Shown here: in pieces, positions 17,139-24,509 of the stretch
Numbering within the stretch: the stretch's first letter is position 1
Layout: every line of letters begins with the position of its first letter
NCBI GenBank assembly: GCA_946538475.1
Contig: CAMNGN010000008.1
Coordinates: forward strand, 1 to 25,550
From: an uncultured Blautia sp.
GTDB taxonomy: Bacteria > Bacillota > Clostridia > Lachnospirales > Lachnospiraceae
Length of the DNA stretch: 25,550 nucleotides
Direction: 5' to 3'
The notes under the pieces: model-generated
What the model saw: only the letters and a program-made list of their open reading frames with translations
Database searches by the model: none
What the model was told of the DNA's origin: nothing
Position numbers and translations under genes: made by a program

Positions 17139-18281
17139 TTATTGATAGTTCAACGGCCTGTCTTCTGCCAGTCCGAAATACCACAGGATTCCCTGTACGA
17201 TCCGTTCCGATGCATTCCCATCTCCGTACGGACTGATGGCATGAGCCATCTGATGATATACGATTTCATCGTTCAGCAGTTCTTCTGCTGCTGAAAGAAC
17301 AGTGTCCGTCCGTGTTCCCGCAATGCGGACCGTGCCGGCTTCAACAGCCTCCGGCCGTTCCGTATTATTCCGTAGAACAAGCACCGGTTTCCCTAGCGCC
17401 GGCGCTTCCTCCTGCAAACCTCCCGAGTCCGTCATAACCAAAAAGCTTCTTGCCAATAAGTTATGCATATCAAACACATTGCAGGGCTCGATGAGATGTA
17501 CACGCGGTATACCACCAAGAATACCAATAACGTATTCTTTGACGGCCGGAGCCGGATGAACCGGGCAGATGACTGCAACATCTTCATGCTTATCAAGAAG
17601 CATCCGAACAGCCGTAAAAATCTCCTCCATTTGTCTTCCATAGTTTTCTTTTCTATGACAGGTCAGCGTGATCACTCTTTTGCCGGTAAAATCCACAGCA
17701 TTAAGCTTCGGATCAGAGAATACATAATTTGTCCTGACTGTCGTACGCATAACGTCGACCACCGTATTGCCGGTCACAAAGATCTGTCCCCTGACGCCTT
17801 CATGTTCCAGATTCTCCTTATTTCTTAATGTCGGGCAGAAATGAAGATCTGCAATATCTCCTACAAGCGTTCGGTTCATCTCCTCCGGCCAGGGCGCCAT
17901 TTTATCAAAGGTACGAAGGCCTGCCTCCACATGTCCAACCGGAATCTTGTGAAAATAAGCAGATAATGCGCCGGCAAGCGTCGTTGAGGTATCTCCGTGA
18001 ACAAGGACGAGATCCGGACGTTCTCGTGTAAACATTTCATCCATACGTAATAGAATACGGCTGGTGATCCCTGAAAGCGACTGAGCTTCTTCCATAATAT
18101 GCAGGTTATAATCTGCCTTAATATGAAAAGCATCCAGAACTGAGAGAGGCAGATCCCTGTGCTGTCCCGTAAAACAGGCAGCATGCGATATTCCTTCTGT
18201 ACTTTGAAGGAGGTGCATCAGGGGGGCCATTTTGATTGCTTCCGGCCTGGTACCGAAAACAGAAAGAACTCGAATACTCAT
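17139..18281 (-). CDS. wecB: UDP-N-acetylglucosamine 2-epimerase, non-hydrolysing
   Basis: 380 aa, standard length. It converts UDP-GlcNAc to UDP-ManNAc in the cytoplasm. Family signatures are complete: FGTRPEAIKMAPL near the N-terminus (R12, K17), VHGDTSTTLAGALSA (D97), VGHVEAGLRT (E119), WPEEMNR, TCHRKENYG (catalytic His region), and DSGGLQEEAPALGKPVLVLR with NNTERPEAVEAGT at the nucleotide-binding end. It supplies the sugar that TagA adds and that CsaB pyruvylates, which ties the operon to a ManNAc-containing wall polymer. The ribosome-binding site is weak; the start is 21 bases after the gtrA-like stop. Confidence 0.96.
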   Translation of the reverse strand: MSIRVLSVFGTRPEAIKMAPLMHLLQSTEGISHAACFTGQHRDLPLSVLDAFHIKADYNLHIMEEAQSLSGITSRILLRMDEMFTRERPDLVLVHGDTSTTLAGALSAYFHKIPVGHVEAGLRTFDKMAPWPEEMNRTLVGDIADLHFCPTLRNKENLEHEGVRGQIFVTGNTVVDVMRTTVRTNYVFSDPKLNAVDFTGKRVITLTCHRKENYGRQMEEIFTAVRMLLDKHEDVAVICPVHPAPAVKEYVIGILGGIPRVHLIEPCNVFDMHNLLARSFLVMTDSGGLQEEAPALGKPVLVLRNNTERPEAVEAGTVRIAGTRTDTVLSAAEELLNDEIVYHQMAHAISPYGDGNASERIVQGILWYFGLAEDRPLNYQ

Positions 18282-18302
18282 GTTTTGGTCTGTGGTTGTT
18301 TA

Positions 18303-18704
18303 CTACTTAAACGCGAAGAATCTCTGCCCGAAATAGTTGAGCATCACGAACAACGCCATGCCGGCCAGCATCGCCCCATTCTCCTGAACGGCAATGGATT
18401 GTCCTGAAAGGACATATGCCGCCATGGGTTTTGCAACGCCATATGCCAAAAGGTAACAAACAATGATATTTATAATGAATCTAATTACAATTTTCCAATT
18501 ACGCTCATTATTCCTGAAAGTAAAATACTTGTTCAGGAAGTAGCTCACAACGCTTCCTACAACATAATTCATTGCTGAGGAGAGCCAGTAGTTTAAATGA
18601 AAAGCATTGTAACACAGCAACATTACAGCTGTACCGACCAATGTATTTATAGCTCCAACAAGTAGAAATCTTAAAAATGTGATATCAAGAAATCTATGAT
18701 TCAC
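18303..18704 (-). CDS. GtrA-like membrane protein (lipid-linked sugar flippase)
   Basis: 133 aa with four hydrophobic helices. FLRFLLVGAINTLVGTAVML at the start, LSSAMNYVVGSVVSYFLNKYFTF in the middle and MLNYFGQRFFAFK at the end are the GtrA/DPMS2 pattern. GtrA proteins are thought to flip polyprenyl-phosphate-linked sugars for side-chain glycosylation. It is the first gene of the operon. The start is GTG (18702-18704) with GGTGG seven bases upstream; no ATG is nearby in frame. Ending TAG. Confidence 0.9.
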   Translation of the reverse strand: MNHRFLDITFLRFLLVGAINTLVGTAVMLLCYNAFHLNYWLSSAMNYVVGSVVSYFLNKYFTFRNNERNWKIVIRFIINIIVCYLLAYGVAKPMAAYVLSGQSIAVQENGAMLAGMALFVMLNYFGQRFFAFK

Positions 18705-18860
18705 TCGTATTCCACCATCCTGAAATCCTTTACCTGCTGCGGATACGATCCATTCTCATGGTATTCAGTTATCTGTTTCCATATCACAAGTCAAAAGTAT
18801 TCTATCATATTATCATCGAATCATTCTTCAGTTATACTTCCAAATATGAGAATATTCGAA
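18705..18860 (-). promoter_or_regulatory. Promoter region of the polysaccharide operon
   Basis: AT-rich stretch ahead of the first operon gene. On the minus strand TTGACT (18794-18789) is a fair -35 box, but the matching -10 about 17 bases on (TAACTG) is poor; TAGAAT a little upstream is a better -10 without a good -35. No operator or riboswitch is recognisable. The operon start must lie here because the next upstream sequence is a plus-strand gene remnant. Confidence 0.3.
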
Positions 18861-18899
18861 TGCTTGCGTACGAAACCGTCTCAATTTCTTTTCTTCTTT

Positions 18900-19199
18900 C
18901 TAAAACATGTTATCCTCCAGATGAGAGACTTTGTGGAAAAAGGCATTGCGCTGCCAGAAAAACCTGTGCTTATTACTTTTGATGACGGATACGAGAGTTT
19001 TTATACTCTGGCGTATCCGATCCTGAAAGAGTTGAATTATAAAGCGACTGTATGTTTGGAACCTGAACCGGTAAGGCATGGCCTGCTGATTAGAAAAGGT
19101 GAGCGTGAAAAGGAATATGTAGAGTTCCTGACAAAGGACACTTTGCACATGCGGGAGATTCTCGTAGAATCGATGTCCCTCATGTCGCCAGGCATGGTC
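18900..19199 (+). pseudogene. Polysaccharide deacetylase (NodB/CE4) remnant
   Basis: The plus-strand frame reads LQMRDFVEKGIALPEKPVLI then TFDDGYESFYTLAYPILKELNYKATVCL. This is the beginning of a carbohydrate esterase 4 domain; the metal-binding FDDG is at about 18978-18989. Beyond about 19065 the match fades (FLTKDTLHMREILVES is the last family-like stretch), and none of the later NodB motifs (HxxxH, RxxxxxP) is present. The frame then runs into a decayed gene copy on the other strand. The original enzyme would have removed acetyl groups from a wall glycan. It points away from the operon and is cut on both sides. Confidence 0.65.
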
Positions 19200-19239
19200 G
19201 CGAAGAGGAGATCCGGCAGATGCAGGATCTCCTCTTCGC
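19200..19239. repeat. Perfect 15-bp inverted repeat at the junction of two gene remnants
   Basis: GCGAAGAGGAGATCC (19200-19214) and GGATCTCCTCTTCGC (19225-19239) pair perfectly around a 10-nt loop. The right arm runs into the decayed family copy (its C-terminal coding end), while the left arm ends the deacetylase remnant. No T-run follows. It may mark the recombination point or may have formed by a palindromic rearrangement. Confidence 0.85.
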
Positions 19240-19359
19240 ACTCCGAATCGTCTACGCTAGTCCCGGCTTCTTCGGGACAGGCTTAGCATGGTCCTTGAAT
19301 GGCATTGATGACACTCCTGACGGAATCCTCCATCCACTTGTAGGCGCTGCCATCGAAAT
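19230..19359 (-). pseudogene. Copy 2 of the unrecognised family, remnant with internal deletion
   Basis: Two blocks match copy 1 closely at DNA level. 19230-19297 matches 3117-3183 (for example TTCTTCGGG-ACAGGCTTAGC against TTCTTCGGG-GCAGGCTTAGC), and 19301-19359 matches 3435-3493 (shared CTGACGGAATCCTCCATCCA and CTTGTAGGCGCTGCC). About 250 bases that separate the blocks in copy 1 are missing. What is left corresponds to the middle helix (YKWMEDSVRNVI) fused to the C-terminal tail. It is non-functional and abuts the 3' end of copy 3. Confidence 0.8.
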
Positions 19360-19378
19360 GATTTCTATATCCCTGTCC

Positions 19379-20575
19379 TCAGAAGCTGTTCATGAGGTCT
19401 TCCGGGCCTTCACCGGACTCGCTGATCTTCACTTTCCTGCGGTGTTTCATGCTGCGCCTCAGGTTCTGTTCGTCTTCTTCGTGGAGCAGGTCTGCGAGGG
19501 AACTCTTGTGATTCACACCGGCGTTCAGTTCGTTTCCGTCCGCGGCGGCGTTCTGTGCATTCCCGCCGGCTCCATTCGCCCCCGGTACCTCTGTGGCGGG
19601 CGCGCCGGCAGCGCGCCTGGCCTCCCGCAGCGCAGTGGAGAGACTCTTCTTCGCGGGCGCGTGTGCGCCGCCGTTCCCGGCGATCTGATCCGCATTGATC
19701 TCCCGTACTTCCGGCTCCGGGCGTCCCAGCCGGAGCGGCCACTTGCCAGCCAGGCTCTCGGCGCACGTCTTGCGGGTTATGCCGCGGCTGTAGCCCGGGT
19801 TTCTGTGCTCCGCGACGTATTTGGCTGCCGCAAGGCGCATCTGGCGGTAGAGGACCTCGATCTTCGCGGCGTCTTCCTGCTGCAGCGGGATGTCGGCGTC
19901 CGCGTACTTATTTTCTATGGCCTTGATCCCGGCGATGACGTTTTTCAGCGAATCGCGCATCCAGTCGTAGGAAGCGCTGTTCCAGTGCGCGATGCTCTCC
20001 GTGCGCTTCAGGGAGTCAAGCATCTGGGACAGCTCCTGCTTATGGGTGCTGAAGTCCGAGACGTACATCTGCCCTCTGTCCGCCCGCAGGTAGTCCGGCT
20101 CCGCCGCCGCGGAAGCCGCGTTGTAATGGATCACTTTGTCATCCTGGACCGGCGGGGTGATATACCCGCGCAGACCGGCATCGTTGTCGTCCACCATTCC
20201 CATGCTTCGGTCATTGTCAATGCCTTTGATCGACACGATCTTCGGCACTCCGTTTTCCATCTGAACGTTGTTCATGAAGAAGATGTGGTTCAGATTCTTT
20301 TTCTCCGCAAGGTTATAGGCTTACAGCGCATCATAGTCGCTCGTCAGGAGCTACTTCTGTCGCAGGTCGGCCGTCACCTCTTCCGTGAGGATCTTATCCT
20401 CCCCGTTCTCATCGTTCCCCGCTCTCAGGCTCTGGATAGTGTCGCAGAGGTCCTTCAGGGCGCTCTCGAGGTTGCTGAACTTCTGTGAATTTGTGTGGCT
20501 GCCGGCATCGACGCTCATAAGGTCGTCGATCAGCTGGTCCATTATCTTCTCGCCGGAATTGATCTTGGTTGGCAT
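19379..20575 (-). pseudogene. Copy 3 of the unrecognised family, nearly full length with two in-frame stop codons
   Basis: One minus-strand frame runs from ATG 20575 (MPTKINSGEKIMDQLIDDLM) to the stop at 19379, interrupted by TAG at 20351-20353 and TAA about 30 bases later. Between and after the stops the sequence stays protein-like (LLTSDYDAL, then AYNLAEKKNLNHIFFMNNVQ). Restored, it would be about 398 aa: an N-terminal helical part, a central region shared with copy 1 (YDWMRDSLKNVIAGIKAI, LYRQMRLAAAKYVAEHRNP, GITRKTCAES) and an Ala/Gly/Asn-rich, then basic, C-terminus. No signal peptide, membrane segment or known catalytic motif is visible. Internal restart at the Met at 20275 would give 298 aa. 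TAG from CAG and TAA from CAA or GAA are one-step changes, so recent decay is likely. Function unknown. Confidence 0.75.
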
Positions 20576-20673
20576 GGACTATCTCTTTTCACTGCACACG
20601 TAGATATATGCGCGAGGTGAGGAAATTGCTCTCTTGGGTGCTATTAGGTTCCTCTGAATATCCCCAATATATG

Positions 20674-20717
20674 CACACATCAGAATCCGCCGGCTTTCGT
20701 GCAGACTCTGATGTGTG
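20674..20717 (-). terminator. Possible hairpin terminator after cysE
   Basis: CACACATCAGA (20674-20684) and TCTGATGTGTG (20707-20717) are a perfect 11-bp inverted repeat, 34 bases past the cysE stop on the minus strand. No proper T tract follows on either strand (the minus strand continues GCATATATT), so it may protect the 3' end or terminate weakly. The rest of 20576-20751 shows nothing recognisable. Confidence 0.5.
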
Positions 20718-20751
20718 TGGTCATTGTTAGATTCGGTCCGTTTTCAGCGGA

Positions 20752-21780
20752 TCATATGTACCAGTTGCCTTCGGTGGGTTCTTCGTCCTCACGGGGTTCG
20801 ATTTCGTTCGGAGTGTTCTTGGGTGCTGCGCCGGTACCGCGATGGATACTGAGCTCGCGGCTCTTGTTGCTGACGACGGTGTCCTCGCCGATCGAGCGGG
20901 TGATGAAGACGTTAGCACCTATGACAGAGCCTTTTCCAATTACTGTTTCGCCGCCGAGGATCGTGGCGCCGGCGTAGATCGTGACGTTGTCGCGAATCGT
21001 GGGGTGGCGCTTGGACCCGTGCAGCGCGCGGCCGCCGGAGGTCGAGAGCGCGCCGATCGTGACGCCCTGGTAGATCTTGACGTGGTGCCCGATCTCGGAA
21101 GTTTCTCCGATGACGATACCGGTGCCGTGGTCGATCATGAAGTACTCTCCGATCGTCGCGCCGGGATGGATGTCGATGCCGGTCATGGAATGCGCGTGCT
21201 CTGTCATGATGCGCGGGATCATCGGAATCTTCAGAAGATACAGTTCGTGCGCGATGCGGTTGATGCAAGTGGCGAGCAGTCCGGGGTAGCAAAGCACGAT
21301 CTCCGCCTTGTTGACTGCCGCGGGGTCGCCGTCCAGAATTGCTTCCATGTCGGTGTCGACCAGCGCACGGATCGCCGGGATCTTTCTGGCGAACTCAAGT
21401 GCGATCCTCTCCGACCGCTCGCGGAGGCGGGCGTCGTCGCGGATGAGGATCTCTTCGGAAATTTCGATAATGTCGGCGTCCAGAAGCTCCTGCTTGTAGG
21501 CATCCGCGTACGGAAGCACTTTGGCGATCTGCTTGCCGAGGTTGTAGATCACGTCCTCGATCAGGATGGACAGCCGTGCTCTGTAGCTGTAGCTCTTGTA
21601 AGCATCTTCCCTGTAATACCCCGGGAAGAACACCGTCACAAGCTTATTCACGATGTCGATTACAGCATCGTGATCCGGCTGTGCGAATGCCTCCATCTTG
21701 TCGATGTCTCGGCCAGTCTCGTAGTCAGCCAGAATCTCGGCTGTCACTATTTTGACTTCATTTTGAAGGTCGTAGTTCAT
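20752..21780 (-). CDS. cysE: Serine O-acetyltransferase
   Basis: 342 aa, the long form found in clostridia and Bacteroidetes. It acetylates L-serine with acetyl-CoA to O-acetylserine, the first step of cysteine synthesis. Residues 1-190 are the helical N-terminal domain that mediates oligomerisation. Residues about 195-310 are a left-handed beta-helix of hexapeptide repeats with GIDIHPGATIG (D203), MIDHGTGIVIGET (catalytic H218), IYQGVTIGA, KRHPTIRDNVTI and GGETVIGKGSVIGANVFI. A 30-residue acidic tail follows. It is last in the his operon, 56 bases after the HisIE fusion; linkage of cysteine and histidine genes is unusual. The start has a purine-rich GAGAGG about 11 bases upstream. Confidence 0.93.
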   Translation of the reverse strand: MNYDLQNEVKIVTAEILADYETGRDIDKMEAFAQPDHDAVIDIVNKLVTVFFPGYYREDAYKSYSYRARLSILIEDVIYNLGKQIAKVLPYADAYKQELLDADIIEISEEILIRDDARLRERSERIALEFARKIPAIRALVDTDMEAILDGDPAAVNKAEIVLCYPGLLATCINRIAHELYLLKIPMIPRIMTEHAHSMTGIDIHPGATIGEYFMIDHGTGIVIGETSEIGHHVKIYQGVTIGALSTSGGRALHGSKRHPTIRDNVTIYAGATILGGETVIGKGSVIGANVFITRSIGEDTVVSNKSRELSIHRGTGAAPKNTPNEIEPREDEEPTEGNWYI

Positions 21781-21836
21781 TTGTTGCGCATCCTCTCTTT
21801 TATTTGTGCGGGCTTCGCGGGGAAGCCGCGCTTGGG

Positions 21837-23411
21837 TCAGCCTTCTTTGTCCTTCTTCTGTCTGCGGGAGAGCTCTTCGCGGATCTCTTCGAGGGTGACG
21901 CCGCGTTCTGCCATCACGACGAGAAGGTGGTACAGGTAGTCGGCGATCTCGTAGACGATCTCGGAGGTATCAGGGTTCTTCGCGGCGATGACGATCTCTG
22001 TGCTCTCCTCGCCCAGTTTCTTGAGCATCTTGTCGATGCCCTTATCAAACAAGTAATTTGTATAGGAGCCTTCCTTCGGGTTCACCTTGCGATCAAGGAT
22101 TGACGCGAAGTCCTGTTCGAGGACGTCCATCAGAGTGTCGGAGGTCTTCGCGGCGCCGGATTTAGCATGATTTGTAGTGCCTGCCTTGGTGCCAAGCTGT
22201 GCAGCGACTGTCGCGGAATCGGCTGATTCTTCTGCTTCTGCGGTCAGATCCGGCAGATCTTTCTGGAAGAAGCAGGAATGGCTTCCGGTGTGGCACGCAG
22301 GACCGATCTGGATGACGCGCGCGAGCAAGGTATCCATGTCGCAGTCTGCCGTGAGGGAGACCACGAACTGGAAGTGTCCGCTCGTCTCGCCCTTGAGCCA
22401 CTGCTCGCCACGGCTGCGGGAATAGTAATTCATGAGGCCTGTCTCGATCGTGGCGCGATAAGCCTGCTCATTCATGTATGCGACCATGAGAAGCTCGTCA
22501 GTCGAATCTTCCTGCACGACGACTGTGAGAAGTCCGTCGGGACCTTTCTTGAAGTCAGACCATGTGAAGGCAGCATCGCGCAAATTCACGTTGATTCCGT
22601 TATCTTTCAGGACAGACTTGATGCCGCGCAGCTCGCGCAAATTCTCATTGATCGCGTAGCCAGTGACTGCTGCAGCCGAGATGCTGAGTGTCTTTTCCTG
22701 GTTGACCTGTCCCGTGAAGAAGCCGAACAGCTTGTCAATTGTGATGATCTCGCGGCTGAGAATATAGACGAAATCCTGCGCGGCAGTGTCCGCTGAGGAA
22801 GTACCGGATGCCGCTGCATTGGCTGCGGATGCGCTTCCGGCGTTGTCTCCTCCAAGGAAGCTTTTAATTTGATAACCGTCGCGAGAATCGCCGCCGGCTG
22901 CGCTGTCATCTTCCGGCAGATGGCCATCTGTAAGGATCACGCCACTGGCACAATCTTTGATAGCAGTGATTTCTTCTTCAGGAAGTTTGCTGAAATAGAG
23001 CGAATCGCAGCTGACGACAATGCGATCGCGGCCGAAGCGCTGTGACACTTCCTGCAGAATTGCACGATTGCTCTCGTCATTAAGATCGAGTACGACCTGG
23101 CTGCAGTCCGCATATACAAGCTTTTTGACGTCTTCCATTCTGCGAATGTTGCCTGAGGCAATAACAGGCACGCGAATCGTCTCGCAGATCTCCCTTATGC
23201 GGGCGATCGTCTCGTCATGGATCTTATCCTCTTCTGCATCACCTTTGACGCGCCTCGTCAGATCGACGATCTGAAGGCCGTCGGCGTAAGCCGTAAGCCT
23301 CAGTGCTTCCGCGAGGGGCTCGAATTTGAGCGTGGACAATTGATGAGGGGACTTTACTGCCTTTCCTTCATAGAGATACAGACAAGGGATGAAACTCTTA
23401 GTGTTGTTCAT
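21837..23411 (-). CDS. hisIE: HisF/HisA-like domain fused to phosphoribosyl-AMP cyclohydrolase and phosphoribosyl-ATP pyrophosphatase
   Basis: 524 aa, three modules. Residues 1-265 resemble a HisA/HisF TIM barrel (FIPCLYLYEGKAVK, VPVIASGNIR, IVVSCDS) interrupted by an Ala/Ser/Gly-rich segment (168-212). Residues about 285-385 are HisI: VAYMNEQAYRATIETG, YYSRSRGEQWLKGETSG, DCDMD (C357) and GPACHTGSHSCFF (C373, C380), the zinc and Mg ligands. After a second low-complexity linker (390-425), residues about 428-515 are HisE: YLFDKGIDKMLKKLGEEST and EIADYLYHLLVVM. HisE and HisI carry out steps 2 and 3 of histidine synthesis. In the barrel the Asp that follows PCL in HisF (D11) is Tyr12, while the second Asp (D136 in SCDS) is kept, so cyclase activity is doubtful. 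An AGGA site lies eight bases before the ATG. Confidence 0.93.
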   Translation of the reverse strand: MNNTKSFIPCLYLYEGKAVKSPHQLSTLKFEPLAEALRLTAYADGLQIVDLTRRVKGDAEEDKIHDETIARIREICETIRVPVIASGNIRRMEDVKKLVYADCSQVVLDLNDESNRAILQEVSQRFGRDRIVVSCDSLYFSKLPEEEITAIKDCASGVILTDGHLPEDDSAAGGDSRDGYQIKSFLGGDNAGSASAANAAASGTSSADTAAQDFVYILSREIITIDKLFGFFTGQVNQEKTLSISAAAVTGYAINENLRELRGIKSVLKDNGINVNLRDAAFTWSDFKKGPDGLLTVVVQEDSTDELLMVAYMNEQAYRATIETGLMNYYSRSRGEQWLKGETSGHFQFVVSLTADCDMDTLLARVIQIGPACHTGSHSCFFQKDLPDLTAEAEESADSATVAAQLGTKAGTTNHAKSGAAKTSDTLMDVLEQDFASILDRKVNPKEGSYTNYLFDKGIDKMLKKLGEESTEIVIAAKNPDTSEIVYEIADYLYHLLVVMAERGVTLEEIREELSRRQKKDKEG

Positions 23412-23453
23412 AATGTGTTCCTACAATGATGAGATTTATGCCGTAATTTGTGC

Positions 23454-24080
23454 TTAGAGCGCTTCCTTCGTGCTCAGCACATCGATGATGCGCGGGTCGA
23501 GGAGCGTTGCCATATCGAGGGCTTTGGCGAAGGCCTTGAACATTGCCTCGATGATGTGGTGGCTGTTCGTGCCCTGGAGGATCTGGAAGTGCAGATTCAT
23601 GCCGGCCGCGTACGAGATCGAGTAGAAGAATTCGCGCACGAGCTGAGTATCGAAGTCGCCGACCATGTAGGACTTGATCTTCTCTTCGCCTTCAAGAACG
23701 AAGTAAGGGCGATTGCAGAGATCGACCGCGCAGAGGACGAGCGCCTCATCCATGGGCAGAATGAAGTGGCCGTAGCGACGAATGCCCTTCTTGTCTCCAA
23801 CTGCTTCCTTGATCGCAGTGCCAAGCACGATCGCACAGTCCTCGACAGTGTGATGTCCATCAACTTCCAGATCTCCTTTTGCATCAACTGTCATGTCAAA
23901 CAGCCCATGACGAGCAAATGCATGAAGCATATGATCAAAGAAGCCAATTCCCGTCGAAATATCTGCCTTGCCCGTGCCATCAATATTCAAAGAAATCGTG
24001 ATGTCAGTCTCACCAGTCTTCCTGGAAATTGTGGCACTTCTCTGCGCTTTCGTGGTGTCTTTCTTTCTAGTAGCGGCCAT
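23454..24080 (-). CDS. hisB: Imidazoleglycerol-phosphate dehydratase
   Basis: 208 aa from ATG 24078-24080, which has AGGGAG seven bases upstream; the frame is open a little further (to 24131), but the extra residues are not family-like and run into the repeat array. It catalyses step 6 of histidine synthesis, removing water from imidazoleglycerol phosphate. The Mn-binding repeats are intact: FFDHMLHAFARHGLFD (48-62), GDLEVDGHHTVEDC (69-82), LPMDEAL (109-115), EFFYSISYAAGMNLHF and GTNSHHIIEAMFKAFAKAL (170-188). Monofunctional (no phosphatase domain). It is the first gene of the operon with the HisIE fusion 42 bases on. Confidence 0.96.
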   Translation of the reverse strand: MAATRKKDTTKAQRSATISRKTGETDITISLNIDGTGKADISTGIGFFDHMLHAFARHGLFDMTVDAKGDLEVDGHHTVEDCAIVLGTAIKEAVGDKKGIRRYGHFILPMDEALVLCAVDLCNRPYFVLEGEEKIKSYMVGDFDTQLVREFFYSISYAAGMNLHFQILQGTNSHHIIEAMFKAFAKALDMATLLDPRIIDVLSTKEAL

Positions 24081-24133
24081 TATCCTGCTCCCTCTTTCAG
24101 TAATAGATTTACATTCCACGGAGAATCCCATCT

Positions 24134-24508
24134 GCTACCGCATAGATACTTTCTCCGCATTTGTAGTAGCTTGCTTATGCCTTCTTTGACTCTGCGTGAA
24201 GCCAGCTTGCTACCGCAATGACTGCGTTCCCCAAGAAGTATTCGCTCATGAACGGCTGGAATAACTTGTAGGGGAACGCTGATGCTACCGCATCGACAGT
24301 TCCGGCCCGATCGTATTCGCTCGCAAGCATCATTTGCAGCAAAACGCGAAGCAAAAAAGCTACCGCACTGACTGTGTTCCCCAACAAGTATTCGCAAATG
24401 GACGGCATAAATAACTTGTAGGGGAACGCTGATGCTACCGCATCGGTAGTTCCAGTCTGATGGTATTCGCTCGGCTCATAAATTCCAAAAAACTCTCACT
24501 TCTATCAT
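24134..24508. repeat. Five-unit array with an exact 75-bp period upstream of hisB
   Basis: GCTACCGCA begins at 24134, 24209, 24284, 24359 and 24434, each exactly 75 bases apart. A second block (TATTCGC, or TAGTAGC in the first unit) begins at offset 31 of every unit. Units alternate: 2 and 4 are near-identical over 75 bp, 3 and 5 agree over their first 40 bp, unit 1 is diverged. Thus 24209-24323 and 24359-24473 are a 115-bp direct repeat. Units 2 and 4 hold long inverted repeats (24224-24239 with 24264-24279; 24374-24389 with 24414-24429, the latter 15 of 16 pairs including one G-T). The minus strand is open in two frames across the array, one giving a Cys-Gly-Ser every 25 residues. Function unknown. 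It fills the space upstream of hisB. Confidence 0.85.
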
Positions 24509-24509
24509 A

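Noticed and set aside
18696..19286. Intact 196-aa plus-strand protein
   Set aside because: Only the central part matches a deacetylase; the first 65 residues are AT-rich non-coding-like sequence, and the end reads antisense through the family remnant.
20320..20353. Stop-codon reassignment or programmed readthrough at TAG and TAA
   Set aside because: Two different stops fall within about 30 bases, there is no selenocysteine-like or pyrrolysine-like context, and other genes in the window end normally at TAG, TAA and TGA. The related copies are also decayed.
19220..20488. 422-aa plus-strand reading frame
   Set aside because: It is the GC-rich complement of the decayed family copy, with no recognisable domain; the minus strand carries the homology.
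20842..21939. 365-aa plus-strand reading frame
   Set aside because: Antisense shadow of cysE; it has no family features.
24081..24131. Longer N-terminus of HisB
   Set aside because: The added residues are unlike the family and run into the repeat array, while ATG 24080 has a good ribosome-binding site.
24080..24478. Small Cys-Gly-Ser repeat protein read on the minus strand through the array
   Set aside because: The frame is open, but it has no ATG (only TTG), a second frame is equally open because the period is a multiple of three, and no ribosome-binding site is clear. Kept as a possibility under the array rather than called as a gene.
24134..24508. CRISPR array
   Set aside because: The period is constant at 75 bp but only short blocks are shared by all units, the 'spacers' of alternate units are nearly identical to each other, and no cas genes are present.
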